From contig NC_083603.1 in the NCBI RefSeq assembly GCF_029168945.1, positions 930,001 through 994,000 on the forward strand: a DNA stretch of 64,000 nucleotides, written 5' to 3'. Below, piece by piece: positions 34,671-44,687 of this stretch. The notes beneath the pieces were generated by a model. That model worked only from the letters and a program-made list of their open reading frames with translations. It was not told where the DNA came from and made no database searches. Position numbers and translations under genes: made by a program. The DNA comes from Cannabis sativa. Lineage: Eukaryota; Streptophyta; Magnoliopsida; Rosales; Cannabaceae. Within the stretch, counting starts at the first letter, position 1. Every line of letters begins with the position of its first letter.

Positions 34671-35795
34671 TCAGTGAGTAAATGATTGAATGATATTCCT
34701 CAAGAAGGCACTCACTGCTGCACACTCCTCGAACATTTTAACATTAGCATGAAACCGAAGGAGCTGAGGAAGAAACAGCCAAAAACAGGTACTGAAAACG
34801 AATACAACTGTTAATGCTCTTGAGATCAGTCTCGGTAGCTGAAACCTCCCTGCCACAGCCTTCTTCAAAACAATCTCAACTGTCAAACACAGTCCGTGGA
34901 GAACAAAGAAGGCGGTGATCTTCCAATTGGGCATCAGCCGCCCTAAGTAGTAAAACACTAGCTCGTGCATTAGAGCAGACACCATGAAGGTAGCCATAAC
35001 AGCTGGGATTGATGCCCACTCACGACCAAGGAAATTCTTGAACAAGTTAAGGGTTGGTTCATATACACTCGGTCGTAGGATGTTGGTGACCATAAGGTTC
35101 CATCTTTTACCCCAAAAGTCTTGGAGCGAGGAAGAGAGAAGCGGCTCGTTGAACTGTGGCTCGAGCTCAAGTCCCAAAAGAACTCGAGCCAAGGCAGCCA
35201 TTACAGCTAAGACCAGCTCAAGGAAGAAGTATATGTGAAAGCAGTAAAGAATCCACATGACCTTTGGATGGATGTAGTCAATGTAGTCATAGACCTTTAT
35301 AACCAAAGCCAATAAAACTGCTTTTATGGCATAATTTAGAAGAGAAACTCGGCCTTTATCAGGCGTTTTGACAGAAGGGTTTTCCTTGTTATGGCCATTT
35401 ACATAAGATTTCGATGGTGTTTGGCATTCTCTGTATTCGGATTCTTCTGGTTTTTTCAATGGAGGTTTGTTCTGTTGAATCTTGATCGGAAGACAAGCAA
35501 GGGCCACAAAAATCCCAAGAGAATGGTGATGATCAGATGATGCCAAAGGGCCCTTATCGAAAGCGAAAAGTAAGAGCTTGAAATTGGCAAGCCAAGCAAT
35601 GAAAAATGCAGTCAAACCAGTAAAAGTCACAGAAGAAAGATTGAGAGGAAGATAGAGAAAGAGACATACTATTGGGAGTAACAAAACCAGTCTTTGAAGA
35701 CCTTTTGATACAATTTTACTTGTTGTGTAGCAATAACACAAGGATATGAAAACTGTTAGCCATACTTTGATTAAGTTGCTAAGCTCTTCTTCCAT
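34671..35795 (-). CDS. Wax-synthase-like MBOAT acyltransferase 1
   Basis: Intronless, 374 residues from the ATG at 35795. An in-frame ATG 15 codons upstream exists, but the paralogs all begin at the equivalent of MEEELSNLIKVW, so I prefer 35795. The family (plant wax synthase / long-chain-alcohol O-fatty-acyltransferase; sterol acyltransferase ASAT1 is a relative) transfers acyl groups from acyl-CoA to an alcohol in the ER membrane. Several hydrophobic helices flank the signature FNEPLLSSSLQDFWGKRWN (NEP 216-218), then ALMHELVFYY (His277) and FFVLHGLCLTVE (His300), the conserved His expected for catalysis. A charged loop of about 60 residues (about 103-160) before the central helices is longer than in the paralogs downstream. 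Substrate unknown. Confidence 0.93.
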   Translation of the reverse strand: MEEELSNLIKVWLTVFISLCYCYTTSKIVSKGLQRLVLLLPIVCLFLYLPLNLSSVTFTGLTAFFIAWLANFKLLLFAFDKGPLASSDHHHSLGIFVALACLPIKIQQNKPPLKKPEESEYRECQTPSKSYVNGHNKENPSVKTPDKGRVSLLNYAIKAVLLALVIKVYDYIDYIHPKVMWILYCFHIYFFLELVLAVMAALARVLLGLELEPQFNEPLLSSSLQDFWGKRWNLMVTNILRPSVYEPTLNLFKNFLGREWASIPAVMATFMVSALMHELVFYYLGRLMPNWKITAFFVLHGLCLTVEIVLKKAVAGRFQLPRLISRALTVVFVFSTCFWLFLPQLLRFHANVKMFEECAAVSAFLRNIIQSFTH

Positions 35796-35853
35796 TTGCT
35801 CTCTCTTTCTTCTTTCTTGATTTTTAGATCTAATTTCCAAGATTTGACTTTTG

Positions 35854-35861
35854 CCTTTATA
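35854..35861 (-). promoter_or_regulatory. TATA box candidate for acyltransferase 1
   Basis: The minus strand reads GATATAAAGGC about 60 bp upstream of the start codon. It is a plausible TATA box, by position and sequence only. Confidence 0.45.
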
Positions 35862-36113
35862 TCAAATTTTATTCTTTTTGACAGCTATCCAAGATGATAT
35901 TTTTTTCAAAAAAGATGAAAGCATGTTTTGAATTGTATATTAACTTTTTCTAACACAAGATGTGGTTCTATTTTTTTTCAGCAAAAAAATAAAATAAAAT
36001 CAATTATATTTATTCGGTATTTCTGTTGTGATTACTCTAATAAAGTCTCCCTTTATTTGAATTTTCCCCCCTTGTTTTCCAAATACCAAGTCAGCAACGG
36101 TTGGTGTGTATTA

Positions 36114-36981
36114 AGGGTGCACATAGGGTGGATTTTATCGAGTTTCGGGTTTTTGAGTTCGGGTATATAGAATTAGTAACCCGAACCCACCCATTTGTGT
36201 GACCGGGTTCTTGGGTGCGGGTGGGTCGGGTTCGGTTTGAATTGAGTCTGGTGGGTTTTGACCGGGTTCGGGTTGGGCTGACTTTTTTTTTTTGAAAAAT
36301 ATCATTTTTATACATTTTCTTATAAAAAAAATAGAATGGATTATTTCACAAAAACATAAAAACAACAAAAATACGGTTTCGCGGAATTTTAAAATTTTTT
36401 TACGATTTTTTGATTTTATTTACAGAAAATACGGTCTTTTTATGTTGTAATCTTGTTAATTTGTTGTTGATTTTTTGTTATCTGTATGTTATTTGTTGTT
36501 GTTATTTTGATGTTATTTTCATGCTACTTTTATGTAGTTTTCTTGTTGATTTTATGTTGTTTTCGTGTTATTTTTTAGAAAACCGTAAAAATGTAAAAAA
36601 AAAAAAAATCTTTAAACGTAAAAATATAATTACTTTAAGAAAAATAGTGTCTTATGTAATTATTTCAAAATAGAATAATGAAAGAAAAAGTCATATCAGA
36701 AGAAGAAAATAAAAATGATATATCATTATTTAGAATTAGTTTTTCTTTTGTTTATGTTTATATTTTCAAAAAATGTATCAAAAAAATTAATAAAAAATTT
36801 ATTTGGGTTTCGGGTGGATTTGGGTGTAATCTCGTTTTTTCGGAATTTGGATTAGTGAAACTCAAACCCGACCGGTGATGAACTGGGTATAACTTGAACT
36901 CAGTTTGCTAAAATTGTAATCCAATTTTTTTGGATTTCGGGTCGGGTGGGTTTCGAGTTTTGAGTGTAAATGTACACCCCT
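36114..36981. mobile_element. hAT-like non-autonomous element
   Basis: An 868-bp element. The left end is AGGGTGCACATAGGGT; the right end in reverse complement is AGGGGTGTACATTTAC. The putative 8-bp target duplication is GTGTATTA (36106-36113) versus GAGTATTT (36982-36989), 6 of 8 matching. Subterminal regions on both sides are full of GGGTTCGGG / CCCGAACCC; the middle is AT-rich. ORFs across it are low-complexity; no transposase. Confidence 0.7.
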
Positions 36982-39623
36982 GAGTATTTATTGTCCAACA
37001 CTATATTGATGTAACACATTGTGAATGATTATCAGTTTCTTATATTATTTTTTGCACCAATAACAGTATGTCATTTCTTATAATACTTGGCACCTTAAGG
37101 TGCCCAAAGCATTTTTCATTTATTTATGTTGAATTACAAGTACAACCAATTAGATGTCATTACAACCACAAAGCCATGAAAGATTAGGTTTCAATGATCA
37201 CTATATGCTGGTCTCCAACTTTAAAAGCTCATAAATAAACCAAACATTTGATGCAGTAATAAAAAAATCTTATTATTTTTTCTCTTAGCATTTGTTTTAG
37301 AAAATAAAGTTGAAGAAAAAGAATTTTAGGCCTTCTGGTAGATTTGTCATATTATTCACTAACAGTGGATATCAGTTGATTCAGTCGGGTTATAATATAT
37401 TTTAAATAACTCAATATAAATATTGGATTATAAAAATTTAACTTTAACCTACCCAATTAAAATTTAAAAAATTTAACTCACCTAATAATTTTAACAATTT
37501 ATTCACGTTAATCTACTCATTGTCATAACTTTTTTTTATGAATCAGTTGAGATATTATATATTCCTCAAAATTATAAATTTTACAAACAACAGCACCAAT
37601 TTGGCCTTAAGCGAAAATAGAAAAACAAGTACAATTGATCTATACATTCTTTATCTATATAAGTCTTTCTTTTAGAAGTAATCCATGTAAGTCTATTTTT
37701 GACATTATACTTGAACAATTGATTCTACATAATGTTTTGAGTTATTCAAATAATAGTCGTTTCATTTCGACTACACCAAATCAGATATGATATACTAGAG
37801 CAGCCATCGTCAATAAAAGCATTTGTTTTTTAATCTTGCTGACTTTGGTTCATTTAATCCATTACTGTTTGTGCTGAAATTCTCCATTGTAACTACATTT
37901 TCACACTATCAAGACAAGAAGCACTTTTACAACAAAGAAAAACCTTTTTCTTTTTATTATCATTATTAGTTTTTAGTGTTTAAAATAATTAGATTTAATA
38001 TTAATGAGTAAAATATTTATACTTCAAGCTTAAAAATATTATAGCCTAAATTATGGTCAAAAACTTAAAAATGAGAATATTAAATTGAATCAATATTAAA
38101 ATATTAAACAACATTCATCTTTAAAAAATAAAAATATTAATCTTATAGTCTAACTTTTAAAGTTCAATTTTAATATCCAAATACAATTAACATCAATAAT
38201 TGTAAAATCTAAATATCAAATAAAACTTTATAAAGTTAAAATGTTTATTCATTTGATATATTTTATGTAATATATTATGTAATTTTTTTCAAAAAAAAAA
38301 AATTGCAAATCAGTTTGTTCATTTTATTCCAATCGTATTGGTGAGGTTTGAATATTTTTAACTTGCCCAATATATTGATTGAGCGGTTTGGTTTTCCGTT
38401 GGGGTTATACGAGCTGTATTTTTCGTCAGTTATTCAAATTAAGCGATTTACAAAAATATTATGAATCTACTCTTCTCTAGTTTATGACTCCATGACACAT
38501 GTTGATACTTGTTCAAAAAAAATGATCTTGGTGACTCAATTTTTTTTTCTTTTTTTGTTAGGATCACACTAATTGATTTAAATTACAAAAAAACAATCAT
38601 AAGATGAAGAAATTTTTGTTTAAGACTAACATAAAAAATAGATCTCTCAAAAAACTAAAGAACAAAACTTAAAAGAACTCTCCAAACTAAATTGAACCAA
38701 ATTTCGTCCCACTTGATTTTTAAATCTGAAAATAAAATAAATGTAAGTAATATGCTAGTTTTGAGGATCAAATATTAAATAAATATAAAGATTTGTATAT
38801 TAGTAAACAAAATATTCTTAAATAATATTAATTTAAAAAGCTAGAACTTATCAAATCTAAGGGTGACTCAAATTGGATTCACTAGTATGAAACTTTTATA
38901 CAATGCAAAAAATGTGATCTTTATTTTGATGAAAAAATAAAATGAAATATATGTAATAAGCAAATCCTCTACAAATCACTAGTGACCTCCTTTAATTAAC
39001 TAAACAAAAAATATAAGAAAGAAAATCATGTCATTGCCAATATATATTAGAAAAATTCTAATAAAACCTTTATTAAATAAACTTATACATAGGCAACTTG
39101 GGTTCAACTCAAACCAACCAATGGGATCAAACTTCACCAAATCTCTACTTGTCAATTTTTGATTCTTTATTTGTTTATGAAAAGATATCATTTTGATTAG
39201 CTCAACTATATTACAAACTCCCTATTTTATTAAAGTTAAATCAAAATATTTTCTTGCTTATCAACTTTTTTAAATCTTTTTTCACCAAAGTGATAAGAAT
39301 TTATGATATAGATAATAGTAATCGGGGTAAGTATTTTTTTTTAAAAAATTTAAACAATAAAATTACAATGTTACTAAACATTATTCTTAACTCATTAAAA
39401 TCTTCTCTTTATTTATAGTCGCCACAAATATAAATTTACAAAAACTTTTACTCATAAACATATAAATATTTAAAACTATTTTGATCAAAATTGAATTTAG
39501 ATTTATTTACGAAAAAATAAGATAATATTTTTGCCTTATTTATTTTTTTTTCTATAATAATAGCTTATCAAATGCTAATTAATGATTAGCTAAATTCTGA
39601 CTTGGGCCATCTATATTAAAAAA
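36982..39623. other. Intergenic, AT-rich
   Basis: About 2.6 kb without a supported gene or clean repeat boundary. The longest ORF (39000-39191) shows no domain. Confidence 0.5.
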
Positions 39624-40426
39624 GGGAAATTTGAATTTTCATGCTTAATAAACTTATAAATTGGTTTTTTAAATTAATACTATGTATAATTTGTAAAATG
39701 GAATAACTTTTTCCTAAACCCCAAAAAACCCCTCCCATTTTTCCCAACCGTCCCTCTCTCTTCCTCTTTTTCCAAAAAAAATTGACTGACCATCGGGCTG
39801 GCCATCGGGCTGGCCATCGGGTTGACCATCGGGCTGGCCATCGGGTTGACCATCGGGCTGGCCATCGGGCCCTATATCGGGCCTTTGTCTTCAACCCAGA
39901 TTCAATTTTTTCATCATGATGCATCGGGCCTGCCCAGAAAATGTAATTTTCAACCCAAAAATCACAGATTCACCACCGCCTTCAACCTAGATCCATCGGA
40001 CTGGGTTTGCCTTTGATCTCCGGTGGTGTTCGACCGGCATGCGTGCGTGGTGGATCGCCGATGGTGGTTCGGTTGAGATGGGTATGGATGGGCGTGGGTT
40101 GGCTTTCGGCGTGGGTGGTTGGACGAGGAGGAGATGGTTGGGGCGGTCGGTCGGTAAGTCGGTCGGGGTTGCGTGGAGGGTTGGGGCGGTCGGTGGGTGG
40201 GTGAGTGATGATGGTTGAGGGTTAGGGGCGGTTTCCTGCGATGGGGTTTTGAGCGAAGAGGCAAAGAGGCAAAGAGAGTTGAGGGAAGGAGAAAGAAAGG
40301 GTTTGAGTTTTTGAGAGGGGTACTTTTGGGGTTTTGGAAAAGTGATCATATATTTTCAATGTAGAAAAGTATTAGTTTAGGGAAAAAATTATCCCCTAAT
40401 GCATGCATAGAAATTTAAATTTCCCC
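39624..40426. mobile_element. TIR element with GC-rich cargo (MULE-like candidate)
   Basis: The left end is GGGAAATTTGAATTTTCATGC; the right end in reverse complement reads GGGGAAATTTAAATTTCTATGC, an inverted pair. The 803 bp between contain the only strongly GC-rich block of the window (about 39960-40330) plus a 12-bp minisatellite. Flanks (…CTATATTAAAAAA and AATATCATAAAAG) are too AT-rich to define a 9-bp duplication. Overlapping proline- or glycine-rich ORFs on both strands look like translated low complexity. GC-rich cargo inside a TIR pair suggests a Pack-MULE-style element. Confidence 0.5.
39788..39883. repeat. 12-bp minisatellite, 8 units
   Basis: Eight consecutive 12-bp units of the form G(G/A)CCATCGGGCT, the last ones drifting to GGCCATCGGGCC and CTATATCGGGCC. 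Because 12 is a multiple of three, both strands stay open in several frames and produce the artificial WPARWSTR-type repeat ORFs. Confidence 0.92.
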
Positions 40427-40829
40427 AATATCATAAAAGAACCCTCTAATAATTAAAATATTAAAAAATGATCCTTTTTATATTTTTACACATAATTCAA
40501 ATTGAATTTAGCTAAAATAGGGAGGACCCTTTTTATTATCTTATTGTAATATTATTTTATTTACACCCTACAAAATTATAAATACACCTAATAAACTTAA
40601 ATTATTTTTAAAAAATAATTCATTATATTTTTTAATTTTTTTACATTATTTTATGTTAATTTTAGTAATTACTTTAAATTTTTTCATATAATTTCTTTTA
40701 ATAAATTTCATTTAATGCTTTATTTAAAAAAAATGTCTTAATATTTAAAATATATATTACTCTTATTGTATATGTGTATTTTTAAGAAGAAAAAATTTAA
40801 ACAATAGCAAAAATTTAAGAATATAATTT
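40427..40829. other. Intergenic, AT-rich
   Basis: No gene or bounded repeat seen. Confidence 0.5.
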
Positions 40830-41222
40830 TGGAAATTTCTGTAATACACCCCTAAAGGAAATATTATGGTAGACCACCGTCTATTTTGGCATCTAAAAAA
40901 ATTTTAGTCTAATCTTTTAAAATCGCGTATGTTATAGCTACTTAAGACTACACATAAATTTTTAGAAAATTTAAAATAATTTACAGTGTCAAAAATAAAG
41001 TTCAAACAGTTACTTAGTAACTACGCTTTTAAGAAAAAACAACCGTGCGTGTAATGAAATATTTAAATTTTATTTTTGACATTGTAAATTACTCGAATTT
41101 TTTTAAAAATTTATACATAATTTATTTAACTGTAACGTATACAATTATAAAAAAAAGTTAACCTCAAAAACTCTAATAGATGTTAAAACACATAAAGAAC
41201 CTACTAAATACACTCATAAATC
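40830..41222. mobile_element. Fold-back (long inverted-repeat) element
   Basis: An imperfect palindrome. The left arm (GTATGTTATAGCTACTTAAG, then AGAAAATTTAAAATAATTTAC and AAAGTTCAAACAGTTAC) is mirrored on the right by TTTGACATTGTAAATTACTC and ACTGTAACGTATACAATTAT. The centre carries CGTGCGTG. Outer ends have AATTTCTGTAATACACCCCT and TGGTAGACC. It is the same family as 25.3-25.64, 51.42-51.56 and 62.64-63.26 kb. No ORF. Confidence 0.7.
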
Positions 41223-41233
41223 TATATATTTTT

Positions 41234-42070
41234 ATTAAATGGAGTCTCTTTCTCTCTATCTCTCTTTGGAAAAAAAAAATTAAATTATTATTTAAAATAT
41301 AGTTTATTTTACAATTAAAATTATAATTTTTTATATTAAACAAATTACTAAATGGAGTCTTTTTCTCACTTTCTCTCTCCTTGGAAAAAAAATTAAAAGT
41401 TAATATTTTTTAATAGCATAGTTAAAGATATAATTTTTTTATATTAATAAAAATGTTAATTATAATTTTAGTTCTCGAAATTTCATATAAAATTCATATG
41501 TACACTTCAATGCATGTTAAAGTTTAAAAAGTAAATAAATATTCTTTAATTCAACAATCTCAATAATTTTCGAATAATTTATTAGGGGCTCGTTTGAAAT
41601 ACTCGTTTTGTATTTTATTGAAGATAATTATATATTATATTTTTATATAATATTATATTAAATTTTAATTTATACTAAAATATTATATATTTAAGTTTTT
41701 ATAAAAATTAATATCACATATAATTTTATATAAAATACAATATAATATAATATTATACAATACAGTCAATACGGTCTAATAGGACCAAATAAACAAACAT
41801 ATATAGGCACCAGTGGTGCCTATCACTTTTACGACATGTCGCGTTGCGATTAACTAGCGATACTTTCTAAAAGTTATTATATTAAATTATATTGGACTCT
41901 ATACTTAGTTAAACTAATAGCAATATTAACACATAGTAAAATGCTACACGCACTAGTACGATTTAGCATTTTTCTTAAAATTCAATAACAAAACTCATAA
42001 TTAGCCTAATAAAAATTATTAAATGGAGTCTCTTTCTCACTCTTTCTCTCTCCTTGGAAAAAATAGAAAA
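41234..42070 (+). repeat. Three direct copies of the kinase leader motif
   Basis: The phrase TAAATGGAGTCTCTTTCTC, continuing to a CTCTCTCCTTGGAAAAAA-type end, occurs near 41235, 41349 and 42020. The third copy lies in the 5' leader of the receptor-like kinase. Copies one and two are followed by AT-rich DNA, so they look like duplicated leader or promoter pieces. Confidence 0.8.
41585..41806. mobile_element. MITE of the GGCTCGTTTGG family (degraded)
   Basis: The left end is GGGGCTCGTTTGAAATACTC; the right end in reverse complement is GTTTGTTTATTTGGTCCTAT. The interior is TATA/ATTATA-rich. It resembles the better-preserved elements at 45.57 and 46.05 kb. It separates the second and third leader-motif copies upstream of the kinase. 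Confidence 0.5.
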
Positions 42071-42200
42071 AGCAAACCTTTCTTCTTCATCATCTTCTTC
42101 TACTTCATCTACTTCATCTACAGAACAGAGCAGAGAAAGAGAGACACCACCAATGAAAGACTCTCCCTTTTTTCTGAAACTGAAAATTCTAAACTAAAAC

Positions 42201-44144
42201 ATGCCCTCTCGATTCATAATCCCAACAGTTCCGTCACCGGCGCCGGTGCCGGCGCCGACACCGTCAACCTCAGCCAAACCCCACAACCATAATATCCCTC
42301 TACTTCCTCCCCTAACAGCTTTCTCTTTCCTCTTCTTCTTCCTCATAATATGCTGTTTTCGTAAGAAGAGAATCGAATCCCCAAAACCACCACCTCACAG
42401 CCTCCCTTATTCCGTCCTCCGCCGCGCCACCGACTCATTCGCCGCCTCACGCCGGCTCGGCCAAGGTGGCTTTGGCCCAGTTTTCCACGGTAAGCTTCCA
42501 AAGACGAATCAAGAGATTGCCGTGAAGGTTATGGACTCTGGGTCTCTTCAGGGAGAGAGAGAATTTCAAAACGAGCTCTTTTTCGCTGCTTCGATGATGA
42601 TGAAGCTCGATGACTCAAAACGACATGTCGTTTCGGTATTAGGGTTTTCATCTGATAGGAAACGTAGAAGGATGTTATTGGTTTATGATTTTATGGAGAA
42701 TGGGAATTTACAGGAGGCTCTGTTGCATAAGAAATGCCCTGAATTGATGAAGTGGAGTAACAGATTTAGGGTTTCGATTGATATAGCTAAAGGTTTGGAA
42801 TTTCTTCACCATGGATTGGATCAACCGATTATTCATGGTGATATTAAGCCTAGTAATATACTTTTAGATAAAGGTTTTAATGCTAAGATTGGGGATTTTG
42901 GTTTAGCTAGGTTGAAGAAATTGGATTCCCAAACTGAGTTAGTTGTTGTTGATGGGTTTAATGGAGTTAAGAAGACCAATTGTAGTGATGATTATGGTGA
43001 AATTGAGAGTGTAACTACTGGATTTGAAGATTCTAATGTGACCCCTTTTGATTTTTCACCAGATGTTTGTGTAAAGGTTGAATCTTTTTCTCCTGAGCCA
43101 GTTGTAGTAATGGAGATGGAGTCTCCGGTGGTGGCGGTGGAGGCTGAGTCTTCGCCTGAGCTGGTTCAGAAGTTAAGCCCTTTAAATGTGAAAGAGTATG
43201 TGATGGAGTGGATTGGTAGTGAGATTAATAATGAGAGGCCTAAGATTGGAACAATGGCGGGATCTTCTAGCTTTGATCCTGTGGAAAAAACAACTGAGGA
43301 GATGAAGAAGAAGAAGAAGAGGAGTAGTAGGAAGCAATTGGATTGGTGGATTTCTATGGATGAAGAGAAGAGTGCGAAAATGTTGAAGAAGAAAAAGGAG
43401 AAGAGATTAAGGCCTGGGAGGGAATGGTGGAAGGAAGAGTATTGTGAAGAGTTAGCTAAGAAAAAGAAGAAAAGAATGAAGCAACAACAGAAAGAGAAGA
43501 CTGATAATGGCGATAATGGCGACGATTGGTGGTTAGATGATGAGGAATTGTACAAAAGTAGAAGAAAAAGAAACAAGGGTAGTTTAGATTGGTGGTTAGA
43601 TGGGCTTAGTGGTGAACTCAGGCGCGGTTGGAGGAGTGGTAGTCATGATTCGGGTAGTAGTGAAATCCCGAAAAGTGGGGGCTATAGTAGTACTACTACT
43701 CCTAGTATGAGGGGAACTGTGTGTTATGTTGCCCCCGAAACAGGTTTTGGGGGAAATCCATCTGAGAAGTGTGATGTTTATAGTTTCGGGGTCACATTGT
43801 TAGTCCTTATAGCGGGGAGGCGTCCTCTTCAGGTTACAGATTCGCCTATGTCTGAGTACCAACGGGCGAATCTATTGTCATGGGCTCGACATCTTGCTCG
43901 AGCTGGAAAACTTATTGATCTTGTTGATAAGTCTATTCAATGTTTGGATAAAGAACAAGCTCTACTTTGTATTAATGTTGCATTACTATGTTTACAAAAG
44001 ATACCGGCTCGCAGGCCTTCGATGAAGGAGGTTGTGGGAATGTTAACTGGTGAATTGGAATTGCCTCAGTTACCTGATGATTTATCACCTTCACCTCCTC
44101 CTCAGTCTAGATTCCCTTACAAGTCTCATAAAAAGGTATGGTGA
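42201..44144 (+). CDS. Receptor-like Ser/Thr kinase with large activation-segment insert
   Basis: Intronless, 647 residues. The short N-terminus is Pro/Ala-rich (9-27) with no ectodomain, then a membrane helix (about 37-52, FLFFFLIICC) and basic CFRKKR on the cytoplasmic side. Kinase motifs: GQGGFG loop (87-92), AVKV lysine (Lys109), HGDIKPSN catalytic loop (Asp214; HGD instead of HRD, so non-RD), DFG (232-234), APE (511-513), DVYSFGV and RRPSM. Between DFG and CYVAPE sit ~270 extra residues, first acidic, then Lys-rich with four WW motifs (DWW 381, EWW 408, DWW 442, DWW 463). The layout matches the Arabidopsis At1g80870/At2g45590 group as I remember it. I chose ATG 42201 because the downstream frame is the kinase frame; an overlapping upstream ORF at 42023 is leader. 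Probable kinase activity; ligand and partner unknown. Confidence 0.93.
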   Translation: MPSRFIIPTVPSPAPVPAPTPSTSAKPHNHNIPLLPPLTAFSFLFFFLIICCFRKKRIESPKPPPHSLPYSVLRRATDSFAASRRLGQGGFGPVFHGKLPKTNQEIAVKVMDSGSLQGEREFQNELFFAASMMMKLDDSKRHVVSVLGFSSDRKRRRMLLVYDFMENGNLQEALLHKKCPELMKWSNRFRVSIDIAKGLEFLHHGLDQPIIHGDIKPSNILLDKGFNAKIGDFGLARLKKLDSQTELVVVDGFNGVKKTNCSDDYGEIESVTTGFEDSNVTPFDFSPDVCVKVESFSPEPVVVMEMESPVVAVEAESSPELVQKLSPLNVKEYVMEWIGSEINNERPKIGTMAGSSSFDPVEKTTEEMKKKKKRSSRKQLDWWISMDEEKSAKMLKKKKEKRLRPGREWWKEEYCEELAKKKKKRMKQQQKEKTDNGDNGDDWWLDDEELYKSRRKRNKGSLDWWLDGLSGELRRGWRSGSHDSGSSEIPKSGGYSSTTTPSMRGTVCYVAPETGFGGNPSEKCDVYSFGVTLLVLIAGRRPLQVTDSPMSEYQRANLLSWARHLARAGKLIDLVDKSIQCLDKEQALLCINVALLCLQKIPARRPSMKEVVGMLTGELELPQLPDDLSPSPPPQSRFPYKSHKKVW

Positions 44145-44465
44145 GCTTTCTATATCTAATGTCTTGTTTTTTGATGTTTTGTTTTATAATTAATGTTAAC
44201 TGTAGAATGCAATACTCTGATGATGATGATTTGTTTGTGTACAAAGGAAAAGAAACTATGATATGATATATATAGTTTATTACATTTTACATTGATATCA
44301 ATGGAGTTGATTTATTAACTTTTAAGTTCTTTCCATTTTTGGTGTTTTTGGGATTGGCAATACCATCTATGAACATCTAATGCAAAACTCAAAACATTTG
44401 ATTTTAACCCAACTTTTCTTTTTCGAAAAAAGAGAAAGGGACCGATCACTTGTGTTAGACTAACT
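44145..44465. other. Kinase 3' flank
   Basis: 3'-UTR-like AT-rich DNA. The stretch about 44308-44420 (ACTTTTAAGTTCTTTCCA, CAAAACATTTGATTTTAACC) recurs in diverged form at about 45038-45130. Confidence 0.5.
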
Positions 44466-44687
44466 CAGGGGTCGGCTCTAGGCATAGGCATAGTGCCCAA
44501 AATAAAAATTGAAAGGTTTTATTGAACTTTTATTTAAGTAAAATTAAGTGTAGGATAAACAATAAATATTCACAATTTGATTGATTAGGGTGTATGACAC
44601 GTTATACAATGGTACGGGTTCGAGTCTCATAACACTTTTATATATTTTTGAGAGTGAGAGTCCCAAATATTCTCAGAGCTAGTCCTG
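44466..44687. mobile_element. hAT-like short element (candidate)
   Basis: The left end is CAGGGGTCGGCTCTAGGC; the right end in reverse complement is CAGGACTAGCTCTGAG. Possible 8-bp flanks GACTAACT and TACTGACC match at only 5 of 8. It contains GGGTTCGAGTCTC, which looks like a Pol III B box, but no matching A box. Confidence 0.4.

Larger units (their letters stand above)
32990..34822. repeat. Tandem duplication across GIY-YIG and acyltransferase 3' ends
   Basis: Block 1 (about 32990-33800) and block 2 (about 34157-34822) share, in the same order: TTGTTGTATGTTCAAGTGTC; GTGTTCATTTAATATTGATT; AAACAGAAAGTAAAACACAA; GTTCGGTCAATGTGATCTAC; ACCTCTCAAACTCTCTTG; and the 3' end of an acyltransferase gene. 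Block 1 starts within the GIY-YIG 3' UTR. Block 2 runs into the intact acyltransferase at 34671. Part of the shared DNA (GAAGAACAC...GTTCGGTCAATGTGATC) resembles a common plant retrotransposon motif. Confidence 0.8.

Noticed and set aside
35796..35840. Upstream ATG of acyltransferase 1
   Set aside because: It adds 15 charged residues absent from all paralogs; the internal ATG matches the shared start MExEMxNxIKVW.
39616..40349. Pro/Thr-rich and WPARWSTR-repeat ORFs
   Set aside because: They are overlapping frames on both strands over a 12-bp minisatellite and a GC-rich block, with no homologous domain recognised.
42023..42292. ORF overlapping the kinase start
   Set aside because: Low-complexity leader sequence; the kinase frame begins at 42201 and the ORF has no domain.
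44577..44650. tRNA gene or SINE suggested by GGGTTCGAGTCTC
   Set aside because: Only a B-box-like motif is present; no A box and no cloverleaf stems, and it lies inside a probable hAT-like element.
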